64,000 nt of DNA from CAZQHK01 sp964593455 (GTDB lineage: Bacteria; Muiribacteriota; CAYSPT01), in contig CAZQHK010000025.1 of assembly GCA_964593455.1 (NCBI GenBank), forward strand, positions 1 through 64,000. The letters are read 5' to 3'. A program made the translations under genes and the position numbers. Below, in pieces: positions 49,515 to 59,423 of the stretch. The number at the start of each line of letters is the position of its first letter. Positions within the stretch are counted from its first letter, which is position 1. The notes beneath the pieces are model-generated. The model made no database searches, was not told the DNA's origin, and worked only from the letters and a program-made list of their open reading frames with translations.

Positions 49515-52136
49515 ATGAATGGAAAACGGGTGTGCCTGGTTGGGGTCATACTGTCCGCGTCGCTGCTTCTGGTGCCTGCTTTTGCCGGCAGCGCGGCAGA
49601 CACACAGACCGGCAACAAGTACGCTCCTCCATGGACAATAGATGCCATATCAGAGCTGCACCGTTTGGGATTTCCGGGAATTCCCATGACTACCGAACCG
49701 TTCAGTCCCCAGGAGCTGGCTTTGACTGTCCTCAACGCTACCGCTCACCTGAGAACAATCCAGGATATCCGTGCCAAGGGTCTCGGTCTCGAAGTATTGG
49801 ACATCCTGGAACCACTGATTAAGGAAGTACGCCCCATTGTTAAAAACACTTTTCCCGAACACGCGATTCGGCTGGAAACCGTGTACCATCTACTGAAACC
49901 TGCCCGCCTGGAGATTGGCACATTCGGAGAAAAAGCGTTTCTGTCGGCAGACTCAACCTTACCTCCTCTCTCCGAAGCTTCGCGGGCAGCCCTGTTAGAG
50001 CAAGCGTCACAAGTCCTTCAATACCACGACTCAGAAACGGCAATTTCGATATACAGGGATATTCTCGCTCACCGTTCAAACGATCCGGAAGCGTTGACCG
50101 GGCTGGCACTTACCCTGGCCAAAGAACGGAAAGATCAGCAGGCGGGACTGGCCCTGAAACGGGCCGTTGATTTAAATCCCGCTAACTCGGTGATACTCGA
50201 CGCACGAGGACATCTCTTCGAACGTCAGGGTCGATACCTGGAGGCCGAAACAATGTATCACCGGCTTTATAAACTCGAACCGGATAACAGGGACGCCACC
50301 TACTCAATTGCCTGGGTCCGTTCAAAACAAGGAAATCGAAGCGGGGCGATCTCTATTCTGCAAGACCGCCTGAAACAGCATCCCCGGGAGTTAGAAACAC
50401 TTTTCCTGATTGGTAAACTGCTCCTTGTTTCCGGTCAACCGGACCAGGCCCGGTATTACCTGCGGCAGATTCAAACCATCTCTCCGGGACACCCTGAGGC
50501 CCTGGTGCAGATAGCTGAAACCTATCTGGCGGAAGATGACGCGGTGGGAGCCCATGAGATTCTCAACGAAGTACCGCCTTCACACCGGAAAAATCAACAG
50601 TACCTCCGGGTCCGGGCGGCCACCAGTCGGAAACGTGGCCACCATGATCAAGAGCTGGAGTATCTGAACTCCTTGCTGGCCCTGAACCCCGACAACAATA
50701 ACGCTCATCAGAAGCGAGCCATGGCCCTGGTGAGCCTGGAGCGTCTGAACGAGGCTCTCACTACCTATAAAGATATTCTGACCAGGACTCCGAACAATTC
50801 TGACGTACTCCGTGAAGCAGCCAGGCTCATGACCAAAACAGGAGATCTTAAGAACGCGGACAAAACGTATCGCCGGCTGCTATCTGTGGACAGCGGCAAT
50901 TATACCGGCTGGCTGATGTACGGCCGTTTACTTATGAAAAAAGGGGACCTGAAGGCAGCCGGGCGATGCTTTCACGCCGCCCGCGAGCTTGATCCCGGAG
51001 CATCAGACGCCTATGAAAGCCTGGGAGAGATCGCCTACCGCCAGGGAAACTACTCAAACGCAGAGTATTATTTTTCACAAGCTCTCAGCCTGAATCCCAT
51101 GGACGCAACTGCTGCCTGGTATCTGAGCCGGGTTTTCTCCTTTACCCGTCAATACAGCAAGGCCCAGGAAACATTGGAAGACTTCCTTTCCTTCGCCCCG
51201 GGGGTTTCGTTCCTGGAAGAAGAGCTTCACCTGGTTTTACGAAACCAGCGGCTGTCGGCGGATACCGGTTATCTGAAAATATCCACCCGGGGGTCCAGCG
51301 ACTTCGAAGCACTGAACCAGCGGTTCAGCGGGCGATTCCGGGACGAACTGGATTACACCGCCAGCCTTGAGCGCATGCGGATATGGGAATCGAATGAACC
51401 GGCACTTCATCAGACAAATATCGGCCTCACACTGGGATACAAACTGAGGCAGTATGTAAATACACGCCTGTTTTTCGAAACCCAGACCTTCTCCGGTGCG
51501 CCTGGAGATGAATTTAAATACAAGGTTCAGATTTCCTACCAAAAAGACAAACCAAAACTAACGGTTTTTCACTCTATCGGTCCGCTGGAAGAATCACTGG
51601 CAGTCATCAGGAAAGGTTTTGAAATAGAGAACCTGGGCTTGAAGTTGTTCTATCCGGTCCGCCCCTGGCTCGATTTAACCTTGACGCCGAGCTGGTCACG
51701 GATCACCGATGGCACAAACCAGAAAAGAACGGTAAAAACAGCCTTGAACTGTTTCTACCCCGGCCTGCCCGATTTCAGGTTGAAACTTTCATCCCGGTTC
51801 TATGCCTACAGCAACGAACTCGATTCAGCCGGAAACTTGTTTACCTATTTTGCACCGAACCGGTACATCACGAGGAACACCCAGCTCTCGTGGGACAAGA
51901 AAATCGGGCGGATAACCATCACCCTGGGGTTGGAAAAATCAAGATACGAATACCGGTTCCTGGGAGCAAGCTCTGGAGGAGGAAGTACCGGATACTCTTT
52001 CGCCGCTCAGGGAAGCTTTACCGATGAGCTTTTTTTCGTCCTGTATTTCCTCGATTCACGGTCCGACACCAAAACCGCCGCTTCCGATCTCGAACCATCC
52101 CGGAGCCTCTTTTTAAACCTCTCCTACCGGCTGTAA
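49515..52136 (+). CDS. TPR protein with a C-terminal outer-membrane beta-barrel
   Basis: An 873-residue exported protein. A signal peptide (cleaved near AGSAAD) is followed by an N-terminal segment with a PPWTIDAISELHRLGFPG motif resembling an S-layer-homology helix. A long TPR array comes next (about 155-580; for example ALTGLALTLAKERKDQQAG), then about 280 residues of amphipathic beta strands ending in SLFLNLSYRL with a terminal hydrophobic pattern typical of BAM substrates. The architecture matches exopolysaccharide exporters such as BcsC and PgaA, but no polysaccharide synthase is nearby. GAGGGAG lies about 8 bases upstream of the start. Confidence 0.7.
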   Translation: MNGKRVCLVGVILSASLLLVPAFAGSAADTQTGNKYAPPWTIDAISELHRLGFPGIPMTTEPFSPQELALTVLNATAHLRTIQDIRAKGLGLEVLDILEPLIKEVRPIVKNTFPEHAIRLETVYHLLKPARLEIGTFGEKAFLSADSTLPPLSEASRAALLEQASQVLQYHDSETAISIYRDILAHRSNDPEALTGLALTLAKERKDQQAGLALKRAVDLNPANSVILDARGHLFERQGRYLEAETMYHRLYKLEPDNRDATYSIAWVRSKQGNRSGAISILQDRLKQHPRELETLFLIGKLLLVSGQPDQARYYLRQIQTISPGHPEALVQIAETYLAEDDAVGAHEILNEVPPSHRKNQQYLRVRAATSRKRGHHDQELEYLNSLLALNPDNNNAHQKRAMALVSLERLNEALTTYKDILTRTPNNSDVLREAARLMTKTGDLKNADKTYRRLLSVDSGNYTGWLMYGRLLMKKGDLKAAGRCFHAARELDPGASDAYESLGEIAYRQGNYSNAEYYFSQALSLNPMDATAAWYLSRVFSFTRQYSKAQETLEDFLSFAPGVSFLEEELHLVLRNQRLSADTGYLKISTRGSSDFEALNQRFSGRFRDELDYTASLERMRIWESNEPALHQTNIGLTLGYKLRQYVNTRLFFETQTFSGAPGDEFKYKVQISYQKDKPKLTVFHSIGPLEESLAVIRKGFEIENLGLKLFYPVRPWLDLTLTPSWSRITDGTNQKRTVKTALNCFYPGLPDFRLKLSSRFYAYSNELDSAGNLFTYFAPNRYITRNTQLSWDKKIGRITITLGLEKSRYEYRFLGASSGGGSTGYSFAAQGSFTDELFFVLYFLDSRSDTKTAASDLEPSRSLFLNLSYRL

Positions 52137-52147
52137 CCTTGGGCCCC

Positions 52148-52618
52148 TCATTCCTTGTAGAAATGCACGTTATGGTCAACCAGTTTACCCTGCTCGTAAA
52201 CCAGTTTACCCGAGAAAAACGTTCCTTCTTTAAACCACTCGAAGAAAAGTCGGTCGCCTTCCCAAAGGTTCAATCGAGGAAGATAATCGTCTCTCACCCA
52301 CTCCAGGTGTCCTTCCGCCGAATCGATAAGCGTTCCCTCATACTCCCGGGCGATAAATACAAAAACATACCAGTCCTCACCATGGCTGAAGCTGGGAAAC
52401 GTCAGAAATCCTTTCAAAAATGGGTGGCGAATCGTCAACCCGCTTTCCTCCTCAACCTCGCGAATGATACATTCTTCCGGTGATTCACCGGCCTGGAACT
52501 TTCCACCCAGACCATTCCACTTGTCTTGATGAATATCATTTTTCTTTTTGATCCGGTGGATCATCAACGTCTTCCCATTGTGTTTCAGATAACATAATGT
52601 CGCCAATTTCATCGCCAA
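52148..52618 (-). CDS. Nudix hydrolase (MutT-like)
   Basis: A 156-residue Nudix hydrolase. The complete Nudix box is visible: GGKFQAGESPEECIIREVEEESGL is split here as GGKFQAGE, ECIIREVEEE and SGL, with all catalytic Glu and Arg positions present. The context KWNGLGGK and early TLCYLKHNGKTLMIHR favour the 8-oxo-dGTP diphosphatase / dihydroneopterin triphosphatase group. It faces the end of the TPR/barrel gene with an 11-base gap and lies 21 bases downstream of ispH. Confidence 0.9.
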   Translation of the reverse strand: MAMKLATLCYLKHNGKTLMIHRIKKKNDIHQDKWNGLGGKFQAGESPEECIIREVEEESGLTIRHPFLKGFLTFPSFSHGEDWYVFVFIAREYEGTLIDSAEGHLEWVRDDYLPRLNLWEGDRLFFEWFKEGTFFSGKLVYEQGKLVDHNVHFYKE

Positions 52619-52639
52619 CAGCCCCTTATTCAGGATATT

Positions 52640-53491
52640 TCACCAGGAAGACAACCGTTCTACAACTTCCCCGGTAACCCAGTTAGGTGTAGAAGCACCG
52701 GCCATCACCCCGACTTTTTCACAGTTTTCAAACCATGAGCGTTCAAGTTCACCAGCGTGTTCAATATGGTGGGTCGGCACACCGGCCTCTCGGGCAATGG
52801 CGGCCAGACGTGTCGTATTGGCACTTCTATATCCTCCGACGATCACCATGACATGAACTTTTCGCGACAGCATTAACACCTCATGCTGACGATCAACAGT
52901 GGCCGTGCATATAGTGTCATACACCGTCACTCGGACCAACCGTTCTTTAAAGAGTGCCACAATCCGTTCGAACAGCTTACGGCTCTGGGTTGTCTGCGCC
53001 ACCACACACATTCCCGTTGAAATAGTTTCCGCCAGCCGGCCGGCCGTCGTTTCAACCTCGGCCGGATCACTCACCACGATTCCTTTTTCCCCGGCTGTTC
53101 CCAACAGACCCAACACCTCGGCATGTCCCTTATCGCCTACGATTACAATCGTATCTCCATCCCGGGAATGACGCTCGACGATTGAGTGGATCTTCATGAC
53201 TTTAGGGCAGGTAGCGTCACATACCATGGCACCGGCGGCAATAATCTGATGCCTGATTTCCGCCGGCACACCGTGTGTTCTGATGACCACTGTTCCCTCT
53301 AACTTCTCAGGAATGGTTTGAAGTACTCTGATCCCCTGCTGCTCAAGCTCTTCAAGAACCTGTGGATTATGAATAAGAGACCCGTAGGTGTAAAGCGGCC
53401 GCAAAGCTTGCTCGATCTTCTCTAATACCATGGTCATCGCACGCTGAACACCCATACAAAATCCGGCTGTTTGTGCGACAATAACTTTCAA
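52640..53491 (-). CDS. ispH: 4-hydroxy-3-methylbut-2-enyl diphosphate reductase
   Basis: Last MEP-pathway enzyme, an iron-sulfur protein that reduces HMBPP to IPP and DMAPP. The 283 residues contain the three cluster cysteines (AGFCMGV, CDATCPKV, ICTATVDRQ), the active-site THGVP and DKGHAEVLGLLG histidines, and the SANTTRL motif. It lies away from the other isoprenoid genes at 3.8-9.8 kb. ispG is not in the window. Confidence 0.95.
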   Translation of the reverse strand: MKVIVAQTAGFCMGVQRAMTMVLEKIEQALRPLYTYGSLIHNPQVLEELEQQGIRVLQTIPEKLEGTVVIRTHGVPAEIRHQIIAAGAMVCDATCPKVMKIHSIVERHSRDGDTIVIVGDKGHAEVLGLLGTAGEKGIVVSDPAEVETTAGRLAETISTGMCVVAQTTQSRKLFERIVALFKERLVRVTVYDTICTATVDRQHEVLMLSRKVHVMVIVGGYRSANTTRLAAIAREAGVPTHHIEHAGELERSWFENCEKVGVMAGASTPNWVTGEVVERLSSW

Positions 53492-53513
53492 ACCAATACT
53501 CTCCGTCCTCCTT

Positions 53514-54878
53514 CTACCTGATGATTTCCATGATCAGATCCTGTTTATCCGCCACTTTCCCGGGAGAATCAGCCTCGATATTAAGCCTCAGGAGCGGCTC
53601 AGTATTGGAAGCCCGTACGTTAAACCACCAGTCCGGGTATTCAACACTGATTCCATCCAGGTAATAGATCCTGTCAGCATCAGAGAAACGCTCGGACAAA
53701 GTCTTGATCTTCTCGTCCTTGGCCGTCACTTTTACATTTAACTCACCGCTCAAATGATACTGTTTTCGTACCGCCAATAGTTCGGAGAAGGTCTTACGTT
53801 CTCGAGACAACAGCTCCAGCACCTGCAGGGCCGGAATCCAGCCATTATCGGCATAGAAATCGCGAACCGGGTCATAATAGTAGTAATGTCCCGACACTTC
53901 TCCCGCGAAAACAGCTTTTATTTCACGCATGGAATTTTTTATAAAGGCGTGGCCGACCCGGCACATCTGCGCTATGCCGCCATGAAGTTCAATGGTCTTC
54001 GGAACATACTTGCTGGCCCGCAGGTCATACAGAATAGTAGCCCCGGGAGTCCGCGCCAGCAGGCGGCTGACCAGCATTCCTATGATAAAATCACTGTTGA
54101 CAAAAACACCGTTTTCATCGATAAAGAAACACCGGTCGGTATCACCATCCCAGGCGATCCCGAGATCGGCCTTTTCTTTTACCACCCGTTCCATCAGCTC
54201 CAACCGGTTTTCTTCGAGAAACGGATTAGCAGGATGGTTGGGGAACGTACCGTCCATTTCAAAGTAAAGCGGCACGATATCGATATCCATGTTGGCAAAC
54301 ATCTTCGGGGCGATCATCCCCCCCATGGCATTGGCCGTATCCATAACCACTTTCAAACCGCTGATTGTATCCACTTCGACAAACGAGCGGCAGAACGATA
54401 CAAAATCGGGGAGGACATCCTTTGTAACCACCTCACCACGAACAGACGGCACCGGCAGCTCAGATCCCTGCATAATCGTTTTTATTTCCGTCAAACCGCT
54501 TTCTCCCCCGATAGGAACAGCTTTTTCTCGAACCAGCTTGAATCCATTGTATTCAGGAGGATTATGCGAGGCGGTAACCATGATTCCTCCTTTGTAGCCG
54601 GCGTCGGCAGCGGCAAAATAGAGCGTGTCCGTACTGCAAAGCCCGCAATCAACCACGTCAGCGCCGGAGGCGGTAATTCCCTCGGCCAGGGCCCGGCTCA
54701 AATCTTCCCCGGAGAGCCTGTTGTCGCGGCCGATAACAACCTCAGAACACCGTAGGTATGAGGTGAACGCCCGCCCGAAGTCAAACGCGAACCGCTCATC
54801 GATCTCCTCCGGGTATATTCCCCGAATATCATAAGCTTTGAAAACCCCGTCCTTATATCTACCAGCGCTCATAATCAA
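53514..54878 (-). CDS. Phosphomannomutase / phosphoglucomutase
   Basis: Alpha-D-phosphohexomutase that interconverts 1- and 6-phosphates of mannose or glucose, feeding sugar-nucleotide and envelope polysaccharide synthesis. The 454 residues show FKAYDIRGIYPEEID, the active-site serine in VTASHNPPEYNGFKLV, the metal loop GIAWDGDTDRCFF, GEVSGHYYY, and the C-terminal phosphate-binding RASNTEPLLRLNIE. GEVSGHYYY with the RASNTEP ending fits the dual-specificity AlgC/ManB group rather than GlmM. The ATG at 54872 (MSAGRYKDG) is a possible start. It is divergent from the RelA-like gene. Confidence 0.93.
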   Translation of the reverse strand: MIMSAGRYKDGVFKAYDIRGIYPEEIDERFAFDFGRAFTSYLRCSEVVIGRDNRLSGEDLSRALAEGITASGADVVDCGLCSTDTLYFAAADAGYKGGIMVTASHNPPEYNGFKLVREKAVPIGGESGLTEIKTIMQGSELPVPSVRGEVVTKDVLPDFVSFCRSFVEVDTISGLKVVMDTANAMGGMIAPKMFANMDIDIVPLYFEMDGTFPNHPANPFLEENRLELMERVVKEKADLGIAWDGDTDRCFFIDENGVFVNSDFIIGMLVSRLLARTPGATILYDLRASKYVPKTIELHGGIAQMCRVGHAFIKNSMREIKAVFAGEVSGHYYYYDPVRDFYADNGWIPALQVLELLSRERKTFSELLAVRKQYHLSGELNVKVTAKDEKIKTLSERFSDADRIYYLDGISVEYPDWWFNVRASNTEPLLRLNIEADSPGKVADKQDLIMEIIR

Positions 54879-55068
54879 AGCCTCCGTTTCTGTGCCGTCG
54901 GGTAGATTAACTCAGCATTTGGCTGCATGCCGTTCATCCTCCAATACTACAATCACCCGGACTCACCATTCAACTGCTTATACAGCGCAGACCACGTTTG
55001 CATAGTTAAGCATTGAGTGAGTTGCACCGGCCGTGGTATCATGCCGGCGATACCGGGAGGTTTGCGTC

Positions 55069-56250
55069 ATGGTCATGCTCAACAGCTTTTTCCACCGGGA
55101 AAAACTATGCCATATTATCGAACGCTGGCTGGTCGGCAAGCTCAAGCCACACGATGCGTATGACGTTAAACGAATTATCAATTTCAATACCCTGGTCCTA
55201 TCTCCTATTCTCCAGCAACTCACCGAAGAGATGGCGCAACATTTCTATGGCGATGAGATAAGAAAACTGAAAGCGGGCAAAAAAGGAATTCTAAAAGATT
55301 TTCTGGTTGCTCATCCATGGCACCGTGCTACTAGAATAGAGGAAATGATCAGCCGGTATCGCCGGGTTCCGGAAAACTACTACCGTGAAACACCATTTCA
55401 GGGAACCATTTATTACCGTAAGGAAAAGACCCTCCGGCGACCGCTGGCCATAAGCCGTACAAAACGGATTCGCCGAATCGGAGAGAAGTGCAGCCGCAGG
55501 ATAATAGACGACATCTATGGACGAATCAAACACCAGGCGGAGGATTTAGCCAAACTGCGCGCCCGGAAACTGGGTATCGACATCAAGCAGTTGATTACAC
55601 CCAAGAAACAGATGGAAGAAGAGTTCAAAACAGCAGAAGACAAGATCAGGGAAAATATCAATATGGGCCGGGTTATTTTCGACAACAGCGATTATATCAT
55701 CAATGACATCGCCGGTATTAAAATCATCGGAGAGAACAATTTTGCCAAGAAAGTAAACAGCTATCTCAAGACCCGGGCAACAGTTGTAGAGTTCGAAGGC
55801 CATCGGGGAGGGTACAACGCTACCAATATCATTGTATCCTGGCCGGTGGATAAGAAACAAATCCTGAAAATTTTGTCCTTACCGGGAGTCAGGGAGGAAT
55901 GCGCCTCGCGGGGCATGTCGGTAAAGAATCTCCGTAAAGATATCGACGAGTTCGTCAACGGCTGTGAACCGGGCATTAACATAGAGATCATCGTAACCTC
56001 GTTCGCCGAACTCCTGGAATCGGAGATAGGACGCTGCATGCATGAGGACCGGACCATGAACCTGCGTAAAAAGATGGAATACACGGGTCCGTTGTCTACC
56101 AACGTGGAATATATCATGATATTTCTGTTTACTTTCTGCCTGTCCTCCCGCCGTGAAATAGCGTACCTGCCTTTCAATCTGTGGACCAGGTATATGAGTG
56201 ACTATTTCACCAAGGTAATCTACAACCTTTACCGGGGCACAGCCGCGTAA
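55069..56250 (+). CDS. Divergent RelA/SpoT-fold nucleotidyltransferase-like protein
   Basis: About 393 residues. The N-terminal half is basic, helical and unrecognised. The C-terminal half shows, in order, elements that match a RelA/SpoT synthetase domain: INDIAGIKIIGE (metal Asp of D-[IL]-x-G-[IV]-R), GHRGGYNATNIIVSW (G-loop; Tyr kept, but the usual S-x-H is A-T-N), and INIEIIVTSFAELLESEIG with MHEDR (Glu of the ExQIRT strand). The two catalytic acids are thus retained. ppGpp synthesis cannot be claimed. The ATG at 55069 has GGGAGG 8 bases upstream; the longer frame at 55033 does not. It is a lone gene. Domain assignment is tentative. Confidence 0.5.
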   Translation: MVMLNSFFHREKLCHIIERWLVGKLKPHDAYDVKRIINFNTLVLSPILQQLTEEMAQHFYGDEIRKLKAGKKGILKDFLVAHPWHRATRIEEMISRYRRVPENYYRETPFQGTIYYRKEKTLRRPLAISRTKRIRRIGEKCSRRIIDDIYGRIKHQAEDLAKLRARKLGIDIKQLITPKKQMEEEFKTAEDKIRENINMGRVIFDNSDYIINDIAGIKIIGENNFAKKVNSYLKTRATVVEFEGHRGGYNATNIIVSWPVDKKQILKILSLPGVREECASRGMSVKNLRKDIDEFVNGCEPGINIEIIVTSFAELLESEIGRCMHEDRTMNLRKKMEYTGPLSTNVEYIMIFLFTFCLSSRREIAYLPFNLWTRYMSDYFTKVIYNLYRGTAA

Positions 56251-56330
56251 AACCAGAATAAGCCATACGCCAGGATAGGTTCACTGATGCTGGATAATCG
56301 GTAAAATATGTGGGCTAATGCGGATAGTTC

Positions 56331-56699
56331 TTAAAAGAACGAAGAGCCGTTATCGGTAGGAAGATTTCTTAAAACCTCTACAGCCTCGTCCTCAGTGTCG
56401 GAGATGGTAAATACCTTGTGCAGATCGGTGATCTGGAAGAGCCCCATAATGCTTTCGTTGGGGTTCACCAGGACGATATCTCCACCCTGCCCTCTAGCCA
56501 TCTCCACCAGAAACGCGATAATACCCAGACCGGCACTGGTAATGTACTCAACTTTTCCGATATTGAGGACAATTTTACCTTTGCCTGATTTGAGCAGTTC
56601 TCTCAGCTTTTCCTTGAAAATGATCGAGTTTTCTTCGGCAATATCGCCAACAGGAGCAATGACGACGATACCCTCTTGCTCCCTGATATCCATCTCCAC
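56331..56699 (-). CDS. STAS-domain anti-sigma factor antagonist, second copy
   Basis: A 122-residue STAS domain protein with the phosphorylation-type motif VEYITSAGLGIIAFLVEMA and NPNESIMGLFQITDLHKVF. It resembles the STAS protein at 28.9 kb but is longer by about 20 residues at the C-terminus. It stands alone on its own promoter. Its kinase partner may be the RsbW-like protein at 33.0 kb, or another encoded elsewhere. Confidence 0.85.
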   Translation of the reverse strand: MEMDIREQEGIVVIAPVGDIAEENSIIFKEKLRELLKSGKGKIVLNIGKVEYITSAGLGIIAFLVEMARGQGGDIVLVNPNESIMGLFQITDLHKVFTISDTEDEAVEVLRNLPTDNGSSFF

Positions 56700-56774
56700 A
56701 GTTAATCACCCTTCCGGCGCCGTGAAACACCGGAAACCAGCATACCGGTTCCCATTGCTTCACAGAACGGGGCA

Positions 56775-56803
56775 ATTATATCACAAATGGATTGTCCTGT
56801 CAT
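56775..56803 (-). promoter_or_regulatory. Extended -10 promoter for the second STAS gene
   Basis: Minus-strand ATGACA (56798-56803), 17-base spacer, then TG-A-TATAAT with a perfect -10 at 56775-56780. The leader is about 70 bases. Confidence 0.55.
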
Positions 56804-56845
56804 GTGAAAAATCTCACACCCTCACTCCCCAACCCTTCTCCGCGC

Positions 56846-56875
56846 TTGCCATCGCGGCTTTATCCGTGGTATGCT
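56846..56875 (+). promoter_or_regulatory. Possible promoter for the pseudopilin cluster
   Basis: TTGCCA (56846-56851) and TATGCT (56870-56875), 18-base spacer, about 45 bases before the first small gene of the cluster. The -10 box is moderate. Confidence 0.3.
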
Positions 56876-56920
56876 TAGTATCTACGGGAATCACCGCATT
56901 TGGGAAGAGAGAACAACCTG

Positions 56921-57106
56921 GTGCAAGCGATATATATAATAATAACCATTGTCGGGACGTTCCTCGTTTGCTGGGGTTTCTGGCGCGCCCACCTGGGTCC
57001 CAAGAAAGGGCAGACGTTGGCAGCTTTTCTGGCCCTGGTAGGTCTTTTCATGTCTTTCCTCGGTATCCTGCTGTACTTCGTTCCCGGTTTTTTCACCTGG
57101 AAATGA
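56921..57106 (+). CDS. Small two-helix membrane protein
   Basis: About 61 residues, almost entirely two hydrophobic helices joined by a basic loop (WRAHLGPKKGQT). A GTG at 56921 with GAAGAGAG upstream is used; a TTG at 56900 would add seven residues. It ends 7 bases before the large pilus-like gene, so the two are probably co-transcribed. No family recognised; coding potential rests on composition and spacing. Confidence 0.5.
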   Translation: MQAIYIIITIVGTFLVCWGFWRAHLGPKKGQTLAAFLALVGLFMSFLGILLYFVPGFFTWK

Positions 57107-57113
57107 GACCACC

Positions 57114-59423
57114 ATGTTGAGGCCTCCCAAGTTCCCGCGCGGGACTATTCTTCCTATCGTCTTTGGGCTGGGAATCATCCTCTTTATATACGTCTTCTCG
57201 TTTATCCTTTATTTCAAGCAGGAAAGCCGGATCACCTACATGTACAGCTCAAGAATCGCCGCGCAGAAGCTGGCGGATATCGGACTGGACGTATTCCGTC
57301 AACTCGCCAAGAGCAAACTCCGCGATCCGGAATCTCCTTTCGCGATAGAGCTTAAAAAAGCGAAAAGAGACATGGAGAACCTCGAATCAGAGCCTATCGA
57401 CCTGACAATTGAGTTCAAGAAACTCGTCGACAAAATAAAGGCCCTCAACATCGACCATTTCAATATCCTGGAATGGAAAGCGGTCATAACCATTAACCCC
57501 GACGACTTTGAAGAGTTCAAATCCCCCCTGGCAACATACTCGGGAATCTATGAAAAGTACGGGGTGATGCGCTTGACTGTCACGGCGAAAGTCGGAGTTG
57601 AAGGCAGCCTCTTTGCCAGCGTGGAAGCGAAAGCCAGCGAAATTACCGAAGTAAAGGTCAATATCGCTTCCATTCCCTTGCTCGCGGATTTCACCCTCTT
57701 TATCGGTAATGCCAGGTCCTCCGGCGCTTACGGTTTAAACAGGACCATCCTCGATGAAAAGGGGGAACACAGTGGCGGCAGTCCCGCTCCCATCGTGCTG
57801 ACAAACGGTAACTTGAGCGAAAAATTTCCCATTTTAAATTGGCGTAAGCCGATCGCCAACGATCTTTTCACGAAAGACGACCTGGGGCAGCAGGGATGGG
57901 TCTACCTGGGAAGCGGCAAGAACACGTCACCCGTTTACCTGAAACCTGCCTTTCGTTTAAATGACGTTACCGGTCCCGGCGAAGACCCGTTTGATGAACG
58001 TTTCACCTTTTATCTCGGACCGCCACCCTACGAATGTCGGTATTCCGACAAGGAATTTCCCGCACAAATGATAGCCGAAGCAAAAAAAAATGATGATGAT
58101 CTGATCGAAGACGGCTACCGGCTGCGGCACATGGACCTGGGAGTATTCGGCAAACCGTCACAGCAAACAGCTGAAATAAAGACGTTATACGGCTTTTTAA
58201 AAGAGCCCAATCTCAACAACAGCAGCAGCCAAGCTCCTTTCAACGGGTATGAGAGCAGTACCTTGAAACCGTTTGGACTGGACAAATCAATCTCTCCCAC
58301 CATCGTCTTCGGAAATGTCTTGAGAGAATACATAACCCTGTCGTGGATCATCGTTCCCGACGGACCGGACCCAGACAGTCAGACTCTCGGACAGGAATGG
58401 AAAGACGTTGTCAAAGAATCATACGAAGGCGGACCTTCCCTCTACCCCAGCCTTAAGAACGTTGATGACCCGAACTACGTGATCGATAACTTTTTTTACG
58501 CGCCACTGCTTTACTGTTCCTCGAAAGAACATTACACGAAACTGATGACTCAGACGAAATACAAGTTTATTAAAGAATTCACCGGATCTATATTTGCAGA
58601 TTACGATAAATACACCAACAGGATGACGTATTTTCACGAAGAAGAATCGTACAATACCGCTCTCGATTATATTGTGGACAGTGGCCTTAATCGGATACCG
58701 AGTGAACAAGTGCTTGGGGATTCCGGCTACTACAACGGGAAGAACGCCACCAATAAAAGCCAGTGTTATCCGAAAGAATTCCAGCACGGCGTTACCCCCA
58801 GTTCATCATGCCGGCAGTTGATGAACATTTTAGAAAAAGTCAAAGACCATCTCGATATCACGCAGAACCAACGCATTGTCTGGAACGCCCGGGGCGACAT
58901 TAACACGTTCATGAAAGATTACAAATTTCTGCAGAGCAGTGGCGGACAGAATGTCCTTAACCTGGGAACCGTTATCTACTCGGAAGAATCCCCGACAATC
59001 GGACCGTTTCCGAAGGTATTGCGGGGAGGTATCATCGTCTGCACGAAAGATATAACAGTAGTCGGCCCTATCGGCACCGGCGCCAAATCCGGCCCGCTGA
59101 CCATCATTTCCCTGGGAGGAAATATCAGGATAAAATACACGATACAAGGGAATATCAAGGCTCTCCTGATTGCTCCGGAAGGAACCATTCAAACGAGCGG
59201 CGGGCAAATTTTACTTGAAGGTGCCCTGGCCGTTCAAAAACTGCCCCCGGGAACACTATCATCCATCTCCACTCCCAGTTTCATCACCTACAATAGCCGC
59301 CTGCTGAAACAGACACCCGACCAGGAACAGGACCCGGAAACGGCCACCGGCCTGATTATGGTTGAAAGTTGCCCAGTAGGAAATCCCCTTCCCACCGCGG
59401 CCCTGGGAGGAGACGGGCCATGA
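57114..59423 (+). CDS. Large membrane-anchored protein of the pseudopilin cluster
   Basis: A 769-residue protein with one N-terminal membrane helix (about 13-34) just after a basic start, as in PilX-like and GspK-like minor pilins, but without the GFxxxE prepilin cleavage motif. The next ~65 residues are helical. The remainder is a large extracytoplasmic region rich in beta strands, with four or more cysteines, and late segments (VLNLGTVIYSEE; SLGGNIRIKYTIQGNIKAL) resembling the bactofilin/polymer-like beta-helix part of PilX-type proteins. It is followed by two pseudopilin genes, the first overlapping it by 4 bases. A platform or tip component of a type II secretion / type IV pilus-like machine is likely, but not proven. 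Confidence 0.55.
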   Translation: MLRPPKFPRGTILPIVFGLGIILFIYVFSFILYFKQESRITYMYSSRIAAQKLADIGLDVFRQLAKSKLRDPESPFAIELKKAKRDMENLESEPIDLTIEFKKLVDKIKALNIDHFNILEWKAVITINPDDFEEFKSPLATYSGIYEKYGVMRLTVTAKVGVEGSLFASVEAKASEITEVKVNIASIPLLADFTLFIGNARSSGAYGLNRTILDEKGEHSGGSPAPIVLTNGNLSEKFPILNWRKPIANDLFTKDDLGQQGWVYLGSGKNTSPVYLKPAFRLNDVTGPGEDPFDERFTFYLGPPPYECRYSDKEFPAQMIAEAKKNDDDLIEDGYRLRHMDLGVFGKPSQQTAEIKTLYGFLKEPNLNNSSSQAPFNGYESSTLKPFGLDKSISPTIVFGNVLREYITLSWIIVPDGPDPDSQTLGQEWKDVVKESYEGGPSLYPSLKNVDDPNYVIDNFFYAPLLYCSSKEHYTKLMTQTKYKFIKEFTGSIFADYDKYTNRMTYFHEEESYNTALDYIVDSGLNRIPSEQVLGDSGYYNGKNATNKSQCYPKEFQHGVTPSSSCRQLMNILEKVKDHLDITQNQRIVWNARGDINTFMKDYKFLQSSGGQNVLNLGTVIYSEESPTIGPFPKVLRGGIIVCTKDITVVGPIGTGAKSGPLTIISLGGNIRIKYTIQGNIKALLIAPEGTIQTSGGQILLEGALAVQKLPPGTLSSISTPSFITYNSRLLKQTPDQEQDPETATGLIMVESCPVGNPLPTAALGGDGP

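Noticed and set aside
49515..52136. Cellulose or PNAG exporter (BcsC/PgaA)
   Set aside because: The TPR plus barrel layout fits, but there is no glycosyltransferase, deacetylase or c-di-GMP gene nearby. Left as an unassigned TPR/barrel protein.
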